A DNA stretch of 64,000 nucleotides from Acanthamoeba lenticulata (taxonomy: Eukaryota; Discosea; Longamoebia; Acanthamoebidae). The notes under the pieces are model-generated. The model had not been told where the DNA came from and did not search any database. It was given only the letters and a program-made list of their open reading frames with translations. The stretch spans positions 1 through 64,000 of the forward strand of contig NAVB01000197.1 of the NCBI GenBank assembly GCA_002179805.1. The letters are read 5' to 3'. Shown in pieces: positions 22,888 through 34,285 of the stretch; positions within the stretch are counted from its first letter, which is position 1, and every line of letters starts with the position of its first letter. Both the position numbers and the translations under genes were made by a program.

Positions 22888-23870
22888 ATGGACACCACCC
22901 GAGCTTTCTTGTTGTGGGTAGCAATCCTGTCTATCTTGTCTGCGACAGTTGCCAAGGCAGGCAACAGCAGGCAAGACGACTCGGGCGTGGACCCAGCCTT
23001 CACAGAGTTTATCAAGCAAAACGACATCAAGTTGGAGACACAACCCATTCCACACAACTACATCCAAATCTGGGGACAGCTGTTTGACGAGAACGTCAAG
23101 CAAGGAAAATGGTACGACTTGCGCCGTTCTGGCATGAAAAGAGACCTAACCTGTCGTGGCCAGGATGATCTTTTTTGCGACAAGCTCCAGCCACCTCAGC
23201 AGGGGTTTGCAATCTATCTGGGAAGAGTTCACCTTCCAAGGGATGTTCCATTATCCCAACATTAAGTTTGGCCAAGTCACCTGCGAACATGAAGCACTGT
23301 TGTGTGTTGACCGCTGGAGTACGTTTCCTCTTATTTTTTGTTTAAATCTATGCATGATAATTTATTCCGATTTTTATTTTTATTTTTTATTTTATTGATA
23401 CAGATATCAATGCTACCGACTTCCCATTTGTTGTGGGCATCGAGAACGGCACTTATACTGTTATGACGGAGAAAAAGACGAATGATGGTCTCCACGAATT
23501 CATCAAGTCTGACTGGGCCCAACGAAGGTCAGCTCCAGTACCTCCTGAACCTACACGTTTCCAACTTTCCCTGAAGGTGCGCTTTTTCATTCGCGACCAA
23601 CATTAGTTTGGGTTCTAACACGTAGCTACACAACAGCGGTTCAACAAAGCTCTCCAAACACTCCCCGTCTATTTTGCGTACGTCGTGTACGGCACATGTG
23701 CCCTGTTTGGCGGGATGACCCTTGTTATCTTTTATTTCGTCTTGGTCTTGTGCTGCTCACGCGGGCAATCAACGGTGAAGCCGACGGCGAAACAGACGGC
23801 GAAGCCGACGACGAAATCAACGGCGAAGCCGACGACGAAGCCGACGGCGAAAAAGGTCAAGAAGCACTGA
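22888..23870 (+). CDS. Thioredoxin-like type I ER membrane protein lacking CxxC
   Basis: The ATG at 22888 starts a signal peptide (AFLLWVAILSILSATVAKA). After an intron at about 23113-23161 the frame reads GKWMIFFATSSSHLSRGL and WEEFTFQGMFHYPNIKFGQV, the thioredoxin beta-alpha pattern. FPFVVGIENGTYTVM resembles the cis-Pro and following strand of PDI-like domains. The residues where CxxC would sit read Ser/His, so it should be redox-inactive. A transmembrane helix (YVVYGTCALFGGMTLVIFYF region) is followed by a short Thr/Lys/Pro repeat tail ending KKVKKH, which fits a KxKxx COPI retrieval signal. It resembles TMX-type membrane PDIs. Likely role: non-catalytic ER chaperone or receptor, by inference. 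It ends 83 bases from the stop of the convergent giant gene. Confidence 0.8.
23771..23856 (+). repeat. Short in-frame tandem repeat of about 12 bases
   Basis: Seven or so imperfect copies of a unit close to GCCGACGRCGAA, encoding alternating Lys-Pro-Thr-Ala/Thr in the cytosolic tail of the thioredoxin-like protein. The copy number is likely to vary between strains. Confidence 0.75.
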
Positions 23871-23924
23871 TCAACCCTCATTCATCTTCTTCTTGATGAT
23901 CATAAGTGCTTTTTTAATCAAAAG

Positions 23925-23930
23925 AATAAA
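23925..23930 (+). terminator. Polyadenylation signal AATAAA
   Basis: A canonical AATAAA lies 55 bases after the stop of the thioredoxin-like gene, within the 83-base gap to the convergent gene. Cleavage would fall within or beyond the opposing gene's end, so the two 3' UTRs probably overlap. Confidence 0.6.
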
Positions 23931-23953
23931 GCAAGGATTGTGAAGAAGATCAA

Positions 23954-26900
23954 TCAAAACAGCCAGAAGTAGGTCAGCCGGCTCTTGCCAGCCGGGCTGA
24001 CCTCGCGGGCCACGAGCCCGCCCAGGAGGGCCGTCCAGGAGCCCGTCTCTGGCGATTGCTCGTGATAAATCAGCGGGTTGAGGCAGGCCGTGAACGACCC
24101 GTCGGCCTCGCGCGCCACCCGCATCATGCGCCACAGCACCTTGAGGTCGTACGAGTCGGGCGCCGCCCGATACTGGATGGCCGACGAGAGGAGGCTGAAG
24201 CGCTTCTCCTGCGCGACGGGGTCGACCGCGTAGGCGCAGAGCGGCCACAGCTCCATCCGGTTTCGGTCTCGTTCGTAGTGGAGCAGACTCACCCGCGGTC
24301 TAGTGGCCAGTCCGGCAGTCAGTCAATCAGCTTTCCGCGCTCACACAAGCGGAACAAACGTACTTGGAGAGCAGCCAGAGGGCGTCGATGGTGCGCGGCC
24401 GCGGGGCAGGGCCAGACGTGGCCCGAATCAAGGGCCACACCCAGTTCTCGGTCTCTTGCTTCACCGTCTGGTGGCGCAGAAGCGACAGACCGGGCGCGAC
24501 GTAGGCCAGGCACAGACGCCGCTTATCCTGCTCCAGGTCCTCCTCCAGGTGGTAGAGCGGCCTGCGTCCGAAGAGCGTGTGAGTGTGTGGCATGTTAGGA
24601 ATGCCAAGAGTGAAGCACCCGGTGGGGGTCTGAAGCTGAACGCACCAGAGCCGGCTGAAGCTCTTGACGCCGTCGGTGAAGTAACGGAACAAGGAAAAGG
24701 CCGGGTGGAAGGCCCACAGCAGCGACAGCTGCCGGAAGCCCGGCGCCGCCGGCCCTGCCGCCGTCCGTCGCTCGTGTCGGAAGAGCGGCCACAAGCGGAC
24801 CAGCTGCTGGTCCTTGCTCCTGCGGGAGGCGGCCGACGACAAGGTCGTCAGCGACGCGTCAAGCCCATGAAGAAGCGAGCGACACGTACCGGAGGTAAAG
24901 GAAAAGGCCAAAGAGGGCGGTGATGCGGCGGACGCCCGTCACGACGCTGTCAGTGTAGGAGTAGAGCGGCCACAGGCGGTGGCTCGACTCGCCGTCGCTC
25001 CGCAGCACGCGCGAGAAGAGCCCGCCCAGGAGGCGCAGCGTTGTCGAGGCCGGCGTGGCGCGGTAGCGGAAGAGCAGCGGCACGCTGCACTGAACCTCGT
25101 CGGCTCGCTTGGTGTAGGTGAACAGCGCCATGCGCGGCAGGAGCCACCCGAGCGAAAGCCGGACGCTGATGACGCACGCCAACAAACACAACGCGGATCA
25201 GATCAGGCCAGGGCTCGAGCGTTCGAGCTTGCGGGGTGGCCTTGGCCTTTGGGCGCTTACCTCGTCGTCTGGCCGCTGGACAGGTCGCGCGTGCGGGTGA
25301 AGCTGTAGAGCGGCCACAGCCGCTGGACGACCTCCTCCTCGACCCGGTAGGACTGTGCGGAGGCGCCACCCCAAGCCAAGGCAAGTGTCAGTGGTCTCGG
25401 GACACGCTTTTCTATGTCGTGGAAGAAGGGAAAGGAGGAAGAGGCGTACGCCGCTGCGGAGCCGCGTGACTTGGGCGTGGCTGGCGTAGAAGAGGGAGAG
25501 GGCCGGGTGCAGCGCGTAGAGGAAGGCAAAGCGGCGTCGCTGGGGCTCGTCGCGGTAATAATAAAACGGCGCGACGTAGTGCACCACACTGTCCATTGCC
25601 GTCGACGTCGCGGCCGATGACCTGACGGCGGCGCTGGAGCTCCAGCGCGCGTAGCGCACGAGCGAGAGGTAGGAGGGCAGCACGAACGGGTAGAAGAGGG
25701 ACCACTCGACCGACCGCGCGCGGCGCGCGTAGTGCCAGAGGCCGGCCACATGGGCCCGGGTCTCGGCCGGGGACTGGGCCCAGCGGGCGAGGGCGAGCTG
25801 CGGCGCGAGGAGCCACACAAAGGACAGCTGGCGCGTCGCGCTGGCCCGGTCGTGGCGGTAGAAATAGAACGGCATGAAGTAGTGCCGCAGTGCGTCGGCG
25901 CTCCGGCGCCACTGCCCGAGCGCCAGGCCCGGGAACAGCAGGTAAAAGAACGAAAGCGACAACGTTTTCGTGTCTGTCCGCCCAACAAGAAACGAGCATA
26001 AATCATAAATACTCCAAGACAATAAAAAAAATAAAAATAAAAACAGCACCAAAGGAATATAAATAAACAACAATAGAGTTTTGGCGTACTGGCGTCGTCC
26101 GAGTAGTGATAGAGCGGGAAGACGTAGTGGCGGAGGCGGCCGAGCTCCTTGGTGACAGCGGCAACGGCCAGAGCCGGATGAAGAGCCCACACGAACGACA
26201 GCCGGTAGTTGCGAGTGGCCTTGTCGCGCATGTAGTGGAAGACGGAGAAGACGTAGGCCAGCGTGTGTGTCGGGTCGTTGCGCAGCAGCACGAGCGCGGC
26301 GCTAGGATGCAGGAGCCACAGCAGCGAGAGCTGGCTCAGGCCCGCGCGCGACCACGTGTAGTGGTAAACGCCCTGCAGGCGGTGCAGCAGTCCATCGTCG
26401 CCCGTCCGCCGATAATAATACAGCGACAGCACCGGATGCAGCAGCCAGCCCAGCGCCTGTTGGCCGCCGCCGCCGCGGGTCAGCACGAGCCGCCGTGGGC
26501 GCCGTGGCGATGGAGGGCCGTACAAAGAGGCTCTGGTCTGGCGTGGCCTCGTAGTAGTGCAGCAGGAGGCTGGCGTCGCGGACCGACCAGTCGGCCGATG
26601 GGGTCGGGCCTGACCTCGCGTGGTGGAACCTGTCGGCAAATTGTCGGATTAGCGCTTTTGGCGCCAAAGAAGGCGCGGTCGAGGGAAAGGTCGCACCAGA
26701 CGGGCAGGAGCGAGGTGAAGGACGACGAGACGCGCTGCGCCTCCGAGTCAGGAAGGGCTGCGGGCGACGACGTGCGCCAGTGGAGGAAGAGCAGGAAGCG
26801 GAGGTAGGCGTGGCCCTGGTCGGCGTCCTCGTCGTAGGCGGCGAGCGGCCAGAGCAGCCGGCAGCCCCACCGGTTGCCGTTGCGGTGGTACCCAAACAGC

Positions 26901-29900
26901 GGCCTGTGCGCAGCGGCACACACGCAGTCAGGACTGATCCGGTTCTCGTCGAGCGAGTCACACGCATGCGGTAAAGCGCGTACCAGATGTGGAGGCTGCG
27001 CGTGTGGCCGTGTTCATCGACGCGCCGGTAATAATAGGGCGGCAGCAAGCCAAACGTGCCGAGCGTCACCGCCCCTGTCGTGCACGCACAGTGGACCGAG
27101 CTCGAGCGTCAGTGCCGCTTGGGAGAAGGAGACAGCGATTATGGGGCAAGAAGAGGCCGTACCGCGACTGTCATCAGTTCCGCGCAAGTGGAGCCAGAAG
27201 GGGAAGAGTGCCGTCGCGCGCCGGCCGTCGCCCATCTCAAAGGCGTAGTAAAGCGGGAAGACGACGCGCGCCCGAGCGAGGCCTCGCCCCCGCCGCCCGG
27301 CATCCTCGTTGTCGTCGTTCTGGTTCTCGATGTCGCTGCCCCGGCGCGCGGCCGCCTCGTAGTCGTCGTAGATCCAGAGGAGCGGCAGCAGGCGCACCTG
27401 ACGCGCGGCGGGCGAGCGCGAGTAGTGGAGGAACGGCCACAAGACGTCGTACGCGAAGCCGCCGTCCTCGCCGGACGCGTGAGACCGCCGGAAGAGTGGG
27501 AAGCAGATCAGCTGGCGCTCGTAGGCGAGGGTGCCGTCGGGCCCGAGCCGCGTGGTGGCGACGTAGAGCGGGACCAGGGCCGTGGTGTCGTGCGTGATGC
27601 CCGTGGCGGCGTCCCGCACGTGGCGCCGGTAGTAGACAGGCAGCAGGAAGGTCGTCTCGTTGTCATGGCCGTCTTCGCCCCACATCCTGCGGAAGAAGAT
27701 GGGCAGGAGCCACTGGCGGCGCTCCACGCGCACCGGGTCGAAGAGGTCGCCGAGCAGCGGCGTGATGAGGGCTGACCAGCCGAGCTGGCGGTCGCGCGTG
27801 TAATAGCCCAGCGGGCAGAGCCACGTCTCGCGCTCGGGCGAGTAGGACCGATAGTACAGCGGCAACACCCACTGGGTCCGTGAGCGACGACTGCAGCCGA
27901 GGACGCGCCACGAGCCTCAGCACGACGAGCAGGAAGGTAGAGGAGGAAGAGGAGGAGAAGGGAATCGAACCTGTGGACGCGGTTGATGTCGACAACAAAA
28001 GGCCCGAGCACGAGAAAGCGGTCAAGGTTGAGTTGGTTGTGATAGGACCAGAAGAAGGGCAGGACGAAGACCTGGCTGTAGGACGAGGTCCGGTTGCGGA
28101 AGTAGAAGGGGAACAAGAACCGGATGTCTTCAGACGGCGACTTGATCGAGACCCACACGTTGAGGAGAGGCATGATGAAGCAGACGTTGACGCGCTCCTT
28201 CGGATTCTTGCCCCTGCATTATGTTGAGTTTTTATGTTGTTATTGATTAAAATAAAAATAAACATAAACATTTCAAACAAAAAATGGTGAACTGTGCATA
28301 CTTGTGCGAGAAGACAAAGGTGAAGAGAGGCAGGATGAAGCTGGCAAAGCCGTGGGCTGCGTACGTCTCCCACGTGACGCTGTGAGGAGACGACGATCAC
28401 CAATCAATCACGTTGTCAGAGTCCACGCTTACAAGGTCAAGGCCGAGAGCGAGCGTACAGGAGCAGGGGCACGAAAAAGTTGAAACGCCCGCGGCTTTCT
28501 ATGGTGGGGCTGTTGGGCTGGACGTTGAGACGATAGTAGAGCGGCGTGAAGGCCTCCAGGTAAGAGCCCGGCATCGAGTTGTTGGCCACGTCCCGCACCG
28601 CGCCATAAAAGGGGAACAACAGGAACGCGGACACCGTGTCTGGGCACGAGACGAGGCCTCGATCAGCTCCAGGACCATTAGCGCGAGGACGGAGAAGAGA
28701 GAGGACGACGCACTGGACTCGTGGCGGAGGAAGGGGAACGGGACGAAGCCCCACCAGGTGTCGGCGCCCTGCAAGCCGTTGTGATAGTGGAACCAGGCCG
28801 GCGTGCGCATCTGGAAGCGGCTGTTGGTGATGAGGTCGACATGGTCGACGTAGAACGGGAGCACGGCCAGCGCTCGGCTGTTGTTGCTCTGCTGCTGGTA
28901 ATAAACCGGTGCGAGGACCCGCATTTCGCTGCCGCCCAGCGCCGGGCCGCCGCCCTCGCGCCGCGCGTAATAGACCGGCGGCAGCAGGAGCCACCCGTCG
29001 CCGTTGTTGCCCTGCGTCGAGTAGCAGACGAGCGGGGAATAGAGGGAGGACGTCTGGGCGACGTCGTCGCTCGTGTAGAAGGATATCAGAAGAGGCACGA
29101 CCACCGACCGGCGCGTCTTCCGCACGGCGCGCGTGTGGTACGTCACCCGTGTGCGCGTTGGTCGGGACTGCTTCTTCTCATGCTTAGGCGACGTCTTTGC
29201 TTTGCCCTTTCGCCCAGCGCTGCTAGACGCATTCTCCTCGCCTTCGTCCTCCTCGTCTTCGCTTTCCTCTTCGTTTTCGCTTTCGCTCTCGTCGTCGCTG
29301 CTGCTATCGTCGCTTTCGCTGTCCGAGTCGAGATACTCCTCGACCTCCTCGACGAGCTCCTCCTCGAAGTGGAACGTGGAGTCGCTGTTGAGGAACGGGA
29401 AGAGGTAGAGGCTTTCTCGGCCCTCGCCCAGCGTCCGATGGCACACCGGGAACAAGCCCCACGTGTGACTGCCGACGAGGGCGGGCGGAGCCGACAATGT
29501 AGAGGACGAGACCTCTGATGGCGATGAAGAAGAAGCAGACGATGAAGAACCATCCGAGGAGGGTGCGACGGTTGGGTAGGTGCTGTCCCAGTAATAGAGG
29601 AGGAAGTGGCCCTTTAAGCGGTGGCTCGTTGTCCCGTCCGTCGTCGACGATGAAGAGGAAGAGTAGGAATAGAGCGGGAACACTTGGTGGGAGAGCGCTC
29701 CCGCAGGGCCCTTCTGGTAGTGCACCAGCGGCCACGGGGCGTCGATCCGGTACTCGTCGAAGCGCTCCGCCTCCTGCACGCAGCGCCGTCGAGTACTCGA
29801 CGCGTCAGGCAACACAGAAAGCAGTGATAAAGCAACAACAACTACAACTTGGCTCGGCGGGCGTACAGCGTGGTCAGCCTCATGGTCAGCGGAAAAGAAA

Positions 29901-31269
29901 GTGAGCCGGAAGAATGGGTAGAGCGTGGAGTACTCGACGGCGCGGCCTTCGCCTGGTCTGACAAAGGTCTGCACGCCAAAGATGGGCCACACGTGAAGGC
30001 GCGTCGAGTTCTCGTCCCGCACATGCACGTAGAGCGGGACCACGACTGTGTACTCAAGCAGACCCCGCGCGGTGTTGTTGTTGCCGTCGCTCGAGGCCGT
30101 CTGGCGGAAAAAGAGCGGCGCGACGCGTGAGGTGACGCGACGGACGCCCGCGTGGTCATCGTCCCATGGGCCGACGCTGTACTTGGCCAGCCCGCCCAGC
30201 GCCGAGATCTCGAGCCTCGAGGCTGGCGCTCCCGCGTCGCCGCCACTGCCGAGGCGGTCGTAGCGAAGGAGGTACGGCTCCAGGGCAAAGTGGGTCTGCA
30301 CGCCCGCCTTCAGGTAGTGCACGAGGCCGGCCAGCAGCTTGAGCTCCACCTTCTTGGCCTTTCGTTTCTGAGTATTTGTCGTCTGTCGGACCTCTTGTTG
30401 TTCGTCCTCACGCTCTTCTTCATCGTCATTGCCATCACCGTCATCTTCATCTTCATCAACGTTCTGATGTTCGTTATCGGCGTCGAGTTCTACGTCCTCA
30501 AGCTCGCGCAGATAGCGGAGGAGCCACGGGTGAACTGCGAACACGAGCGACGAGTCGTCCGCATGGTAATGCACCAGGTAGAAGAGCGCCGAGAGGTCGG
30601 TGGCCAGCAGGCCGCCCTCGGCACCGTACCGCCGCGCCATGCTCCACAGCCACGGGCGCACGTCGACGCGCATGAGCGTCGTTGAATCCGTTTCTGTGTA
30701 GCGTGTAAAGGCGACATGTGAGGAACCACACAAGGCAGGAGCAAGAAAGGAACGAGAGGCACAAACCGTGTGTGTGAGAGCAGTTGAGGAGAGGCCACAA
30801 CACGTCGACCTCCCAGTCGCCGCTGCCGCGGTGGCTGCTCTTGGCGTAGATGCACGGACGCACGCGGTAGGACTCGCGATCGCCAACACGCTCGTAGCGG
30901 AAGAGGGGCCTGTATGGCCGCAAAGCACATGGTGGTGAACACACTCGACAAGAAAAAATAAGTGAAAGAGGGGTGAAGGCTGCACCATAGCACGTCGCCC
31001 TCAGCAGCACTGTTGTCTGGCTGGACGCGGTAATAAACCAGCGGCCACGCTGGAATGGGCCGTCGAACCCTCGGAGGGTCTTCTTCGGAGGCTGCGGCGA
31101 GTGTGCTATCTTCATCATCGAGGCCTTCTTCCTCTGCCAGCAGGGAAGCTTCACCCTCCGTGTCTTGTGTTGGTAACGAAACGAGGTCAACCCCTTCGTC
31201 GGTCGTCAGCATACCGGTTTGTTCCAGGGGGGCAGCAGGTAACGCCTCCTCCTGCTCGATCACTTCCAT
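23954..31269 (-). CDS. Giant WPLYxY-repeat protein, unrecognised
   Basis: One reading path of many exons runs from the ATG at 31269 to TGA at 23954, giving roughly 1,900-2,100 residues. After an acidic N-terminus, nearly the whole protein consists of degenerate units in which a hydrophobic-aromatic strand such as LWPLYSYTDS, VFPLYHYSDD, LLPVYYRR or APFYYYRD alternates with a charged loop and a second strand such as LSLLWLLHPSAAL or FLYALHPALSLFY. The spacing is about 20-25 residues. In the C-terminal half the strand pair is very regular (24900-26450). Two acidic/Ser low-complexity inserts interrupt it (about 29170-29350 and 30380-30500). No signal peptide or long transmembrane helix is obvious. 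The strand-loop-strand rhythm suggests a beta-solenoid, propeller or barrel, by inference. I know of no characterised family with this pattern, though similar PLYxY repeats may occur in bacterial proteins. Confidence 0.8.
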
Positions 31270-31423
31270 AGTGGCACACTAAAACAATAGCGTGCTGGTC
31301 AAGTTGGGGCGACGTTGAAGCCGCTCCCACACGTAGGCACTCTTAGCGCTTCAGGGAAGAAAATAACTATTATTTACATTTTTCTCGTTTTTCTTCTGTT
31401 GTGCCTCACATTTCCACCTCAAG

Positions 31424-32248
31424 ATGAAGAGCGTGCGATCGATTGCGGGGTCGGGGATGCCGCGGCCTACCCTTCCGATTCTTCCTCTTGCCTTTCAGAC
31501 GCGAAATGTCGCAAGCAGCAGCCTGCTGCGAACGATGAATGCGGCGCATTTTAGCTCCACGCAATTCACATCTCGCCCTCTGTCTGCAATTGGTTGCGTG
31601 AGGTCACTCCATTCGAGCCGACCGCTCAACCAAGAATCTGCCGCTTCGTCGACAGTGCCTGCTCCCTCCTACATTGTTCCGGAGAGCTTTGCTGTTGTCT
31701 ACGTTGGTGGCCGGCAGTACAAGGTCACAAAGGGTACCGCATCCTATCAATCTCACTTCCCATTTCTCCTTCCTTTTGCGCCGCAACGTCACTCTGCGCC
31801 TTTCATTCAACCAAAATCTGGCCCTGATTCCTGCTCACACCGTCTCGTCCGGTCCCCCTCAGGTGACATCATCATTACGGAGAGGCTTGTGGTGGACGTG
31901 GGTGAGAAGATCCACCTGAAGAAGGTGTTGCTGGTGGGCAGCCAGAACTTCACCGCCGTCGGCGCCCCGCTGCTGACTGAGGCCGTGGTCGAGGCCTTTG
32001 TGGAGGAGCAGACACGAGCGGCCAAGGTTGTCGTCTTCAAGTTTAAGCGCAGGAAGAACCACCGCAGGACGCGCGGCCACCGCCAGGACATCACCGTCCT
32101 ACGGATCGGCGACATCAAGCTCGCCCACGAGCAGGCCGCGCCCGACGCCACCACCGGCCGCTCCCCTGTCTTTGGGCCTACCTTCCCCGCTCCCGCCTTG
32201 TCTTTGCCCCCATCGGACGAGACCAAGGAGGCCTCCTCCCTCTCGTAA
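31424..32248 (+). CDS. MRPL21: Mitochondrial large-subunit ribosomal protein bL21m
   Basis: Two exons. The first encodes a long basic, Ser-rich presequence (MKSVRSIAGSGMPRPTLPIL...) and the start of L21 (ESFAVVYVGGRQYKVTKG). A phase-1 intron at about 31734-31861 leads to DIIITERLVVDVGEKI, KKVLLVGSQNFTAVGAPLL and the rRNA-binding signature KFKRRKNHRRTRGHRQDIT. The C-terminal Pro/Ser extension of about 45 residues is not part of bacterial L21. The protein should bind 23S-type rRNA in the mitochondrial ribosome. The spacer before it (31270-31423) is shared with the divergent giant gene. Confidence 0.95.
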   Translation: MKSVRSIAGSGMPRPTLPILPLAFQTRNVASSSLLRTMNAAHFSSTQFTSRPLSAIGCVRSLHSSRPLNQESAASSTVPAPSYIVPESFAVVYVGGRQYKVTKGTASYQSHFPFLLPFAPQRHSAPFIQPKSGPDSCSHRLVRSPSGDIIITERLVVDVGEKIHLKKVLLVGSQNFTAVGAPLLTEAVVEAFVEEQTRAAKVVVFKFKRRKNHRRTRGHRQDITVLRIGDIKLAHEQAAPDATTGRSPVFGPTFPAPALSLPPSDETKEASSLS

Positions 32249-32429
32249 GCGACTGTTGTGGCTCTTCCTCTCAAGACTGTCTCATGTTCTCTGCCTTCCT
32301 TCTCTGCTACATCTTCAACCATTTGACTTTGTGTGTTCGTCGTCCTCTACTTCGTGTCGTGGTTGAGGGTTTTGTGTATTTGAAGAAGTAGAGGAGGAGA
32401 AAATGTGGTTGTGTACATCGACCAACGCT

Positions 32430-34002
32430 CTACTTGAGGCCGGCGAAGAAGCTCTTCTTGTCGTTCTTCTTCTTGCTCTTTTTGCTCCTGGTCGCTTCCA
32501 CTTCCATTTCGTCCTCTTCCTCTTCCGCCTCCTCCTCGCCGTCCTCCGCTTCGCCAGCCTCTTCACCGCCTTCCTCTCCGCCTTCGCCCTCCTCCTCTTC
32601 TTCATCGTCGTCGTCTTGTTCAAAGAGGTACGACACGTTCCAGAACTTGATGCAGAAGTCGTGCGAGCTCGTCGTGAGGAACCGGTTGTCGTGCGACAAG
32701 GCCATGCACTCGATTGGCAGCTCGCCGTGTTCGCCCACGATGCCCAGCATCTTGTTGGGGTGGATCCCCACCACACTGTTATCAAATCCCCACCACATCA
32801 GATTGTCAGCACCATTACATGAATCATCAGCATCATGAAGGACGAGGCGAGACGGGACGAACCGGATGAGACCGTCGGAGGAGCCGGTGACGATAGTGTC
32901 GTCGTCGATGGCGATCATGGCGTCGATGGACTGCGGGTGGCCCGGGAAGCGATCGCTGATATCACCCCACTGGCCCCACGACCAGATGTCCAGGATGCCA
33001 TCCTGCGAGCCGCACACCACCTTGGTCCCGTTCTGTGCAAGTTTTGGGTGTTAATTCAAGTCCAAAGAACAATAATAATAATAGAAGTAAAACAAACTGT
33101 TGTAAAATACCTTGATGACGGCCACCGACAGCAGCTCATCGTCCATGTTGTCCGACTGCGACTCGAGGCCGGCCTTGCGCATGTGGAAAACGGAGAGCGT
33201 GCCATCGCCACTCGGCGCGAGAATCATGTTCTTGTTGGGAACCAGCGCAAGCTCACTGATGAAGTCGTCATTCTCCTGCCAGGAGAAGAGCTGCTTGGTC
33301 TGGCGAAGGTCCCAAAGCTTGACACCACCCTCCTCGTCGCCTGTGGCCACCAGGTTCTGGTGGACCGCCATGCATGTAAGCGCGTGGCTGGTGAATGTAA
33401 GCCAAGCAGTGCAGACGGTGAGTTTTCTTCATTGCAGGAGCTGATGGTGGCTAGAGACAGAGAAGGCAGTACTTGTGTGCGCCCTGCTTCTGGAAGATGA
33501 TCTTCTGGGCATTTAAATCGTACGCAACCAGAGAACGATCGGCACCTCCGGTAAACACATCTTTAGGCACGGGCTGTGAGTGCTCATACTCAGACAAATG
33601 CAGAGACAAGCGCGGCGTGAGGGCAGCGTACAGTTGCCGTCGTGCGAGAATCGGATAGCACGGCACGACTTCTTGTGGTTTTTGACTTGCAACAGCTTGA
33701 CAGGAACTTCACCAGCGGCGTATCGGAATCTAATGGTGAATTAAGATGAGCGGAAGCGTGAATAGAACAAGATGAGGCTTATAGTACACTTCAAGAGAGC
33801 CGTCAATGATGCCAGCACCGAGCACGTCCTGAGACGGATGGAAGGACATGTCGATCACTTGACGCTCACCGCCCAGGTAAATCTTGTCGGGAGAGCCCTC
33901 ATCGTCTCCGTCTTCACCATCCTCCACCTCCTCTGCCTCTCCCTCGTCATCCTCAGCTTCTTCTACTTCGTCGACATCATCAATGAAATCGTCAGCCTCC
34001 AT
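32430..34002 (-). CDS. WDR55: WD40 protein WDR55 / Jip5
   Basis: Starts with MEADDFIDDVDEVEEA at the ATG at 34002 (a very acidic leader), then WD40 units such as VIDMSFHPSQDVLGAGIIDG, VATGDEEGGVKLWDLR, VVCGSQDGILDIWSWG and TGSSDGLIR. It ends with a long Glu/Asp tail and the C-terminal basic motif KKNDKKSFFAGLK, which is characteristic of WDR55/Jip5. The family is nucleolar and needed for rRNA production and ribosome biogenesis. Several short introns interrupt the propeller. A shared 283-base promoter region separates it from the divergent TFIIIC-like gene. Confidence 0.9.
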
Positions 34003-34285
34003 GGTACGCGGAAGGGCAAGCCTTGTTGTGGCGCGGAATCGCGATTTGAGATGGCGAACCAATCTTCTTCCGCTTCTTTTCTCCGTTGGCAGTAACGAGA
34101 AACCGAAAGGGAAAAAATGCAACTGAAGAAAAAGTAGTTGACCGTTTGTGGCAACTGACGTCAGTTCGAGTCCACCCCCTGCTCTTCGTTGGGTGCGCTG
34201 TTCGTCGATTGAGCGACACAAATCGGCCTGTGGTGTGGAGATCAGAATTCTGGCGTGGGGGCCTGCGCATCACAGCATTTCGCAA
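34003..34285. promoter_or_regulatory. Bidirectional promoter region
   Basis: Lies between the divergent ATGs of WDR55 (-) and the TFIIIC-like gene (+). The plus-strand frame stays open back to about 34148, but the ATG at 34286 (CGCAAATGG context) is the most plausible start. No specific element is assigned. Confidence 0.45.

Noticed and set aside
23954..31269. Several separate genes instead of one giant gene
   Set aside because: Frames connect through short canonical introns throughout, with no promoter-sized gap, and the same repeat pattern spans both halves.
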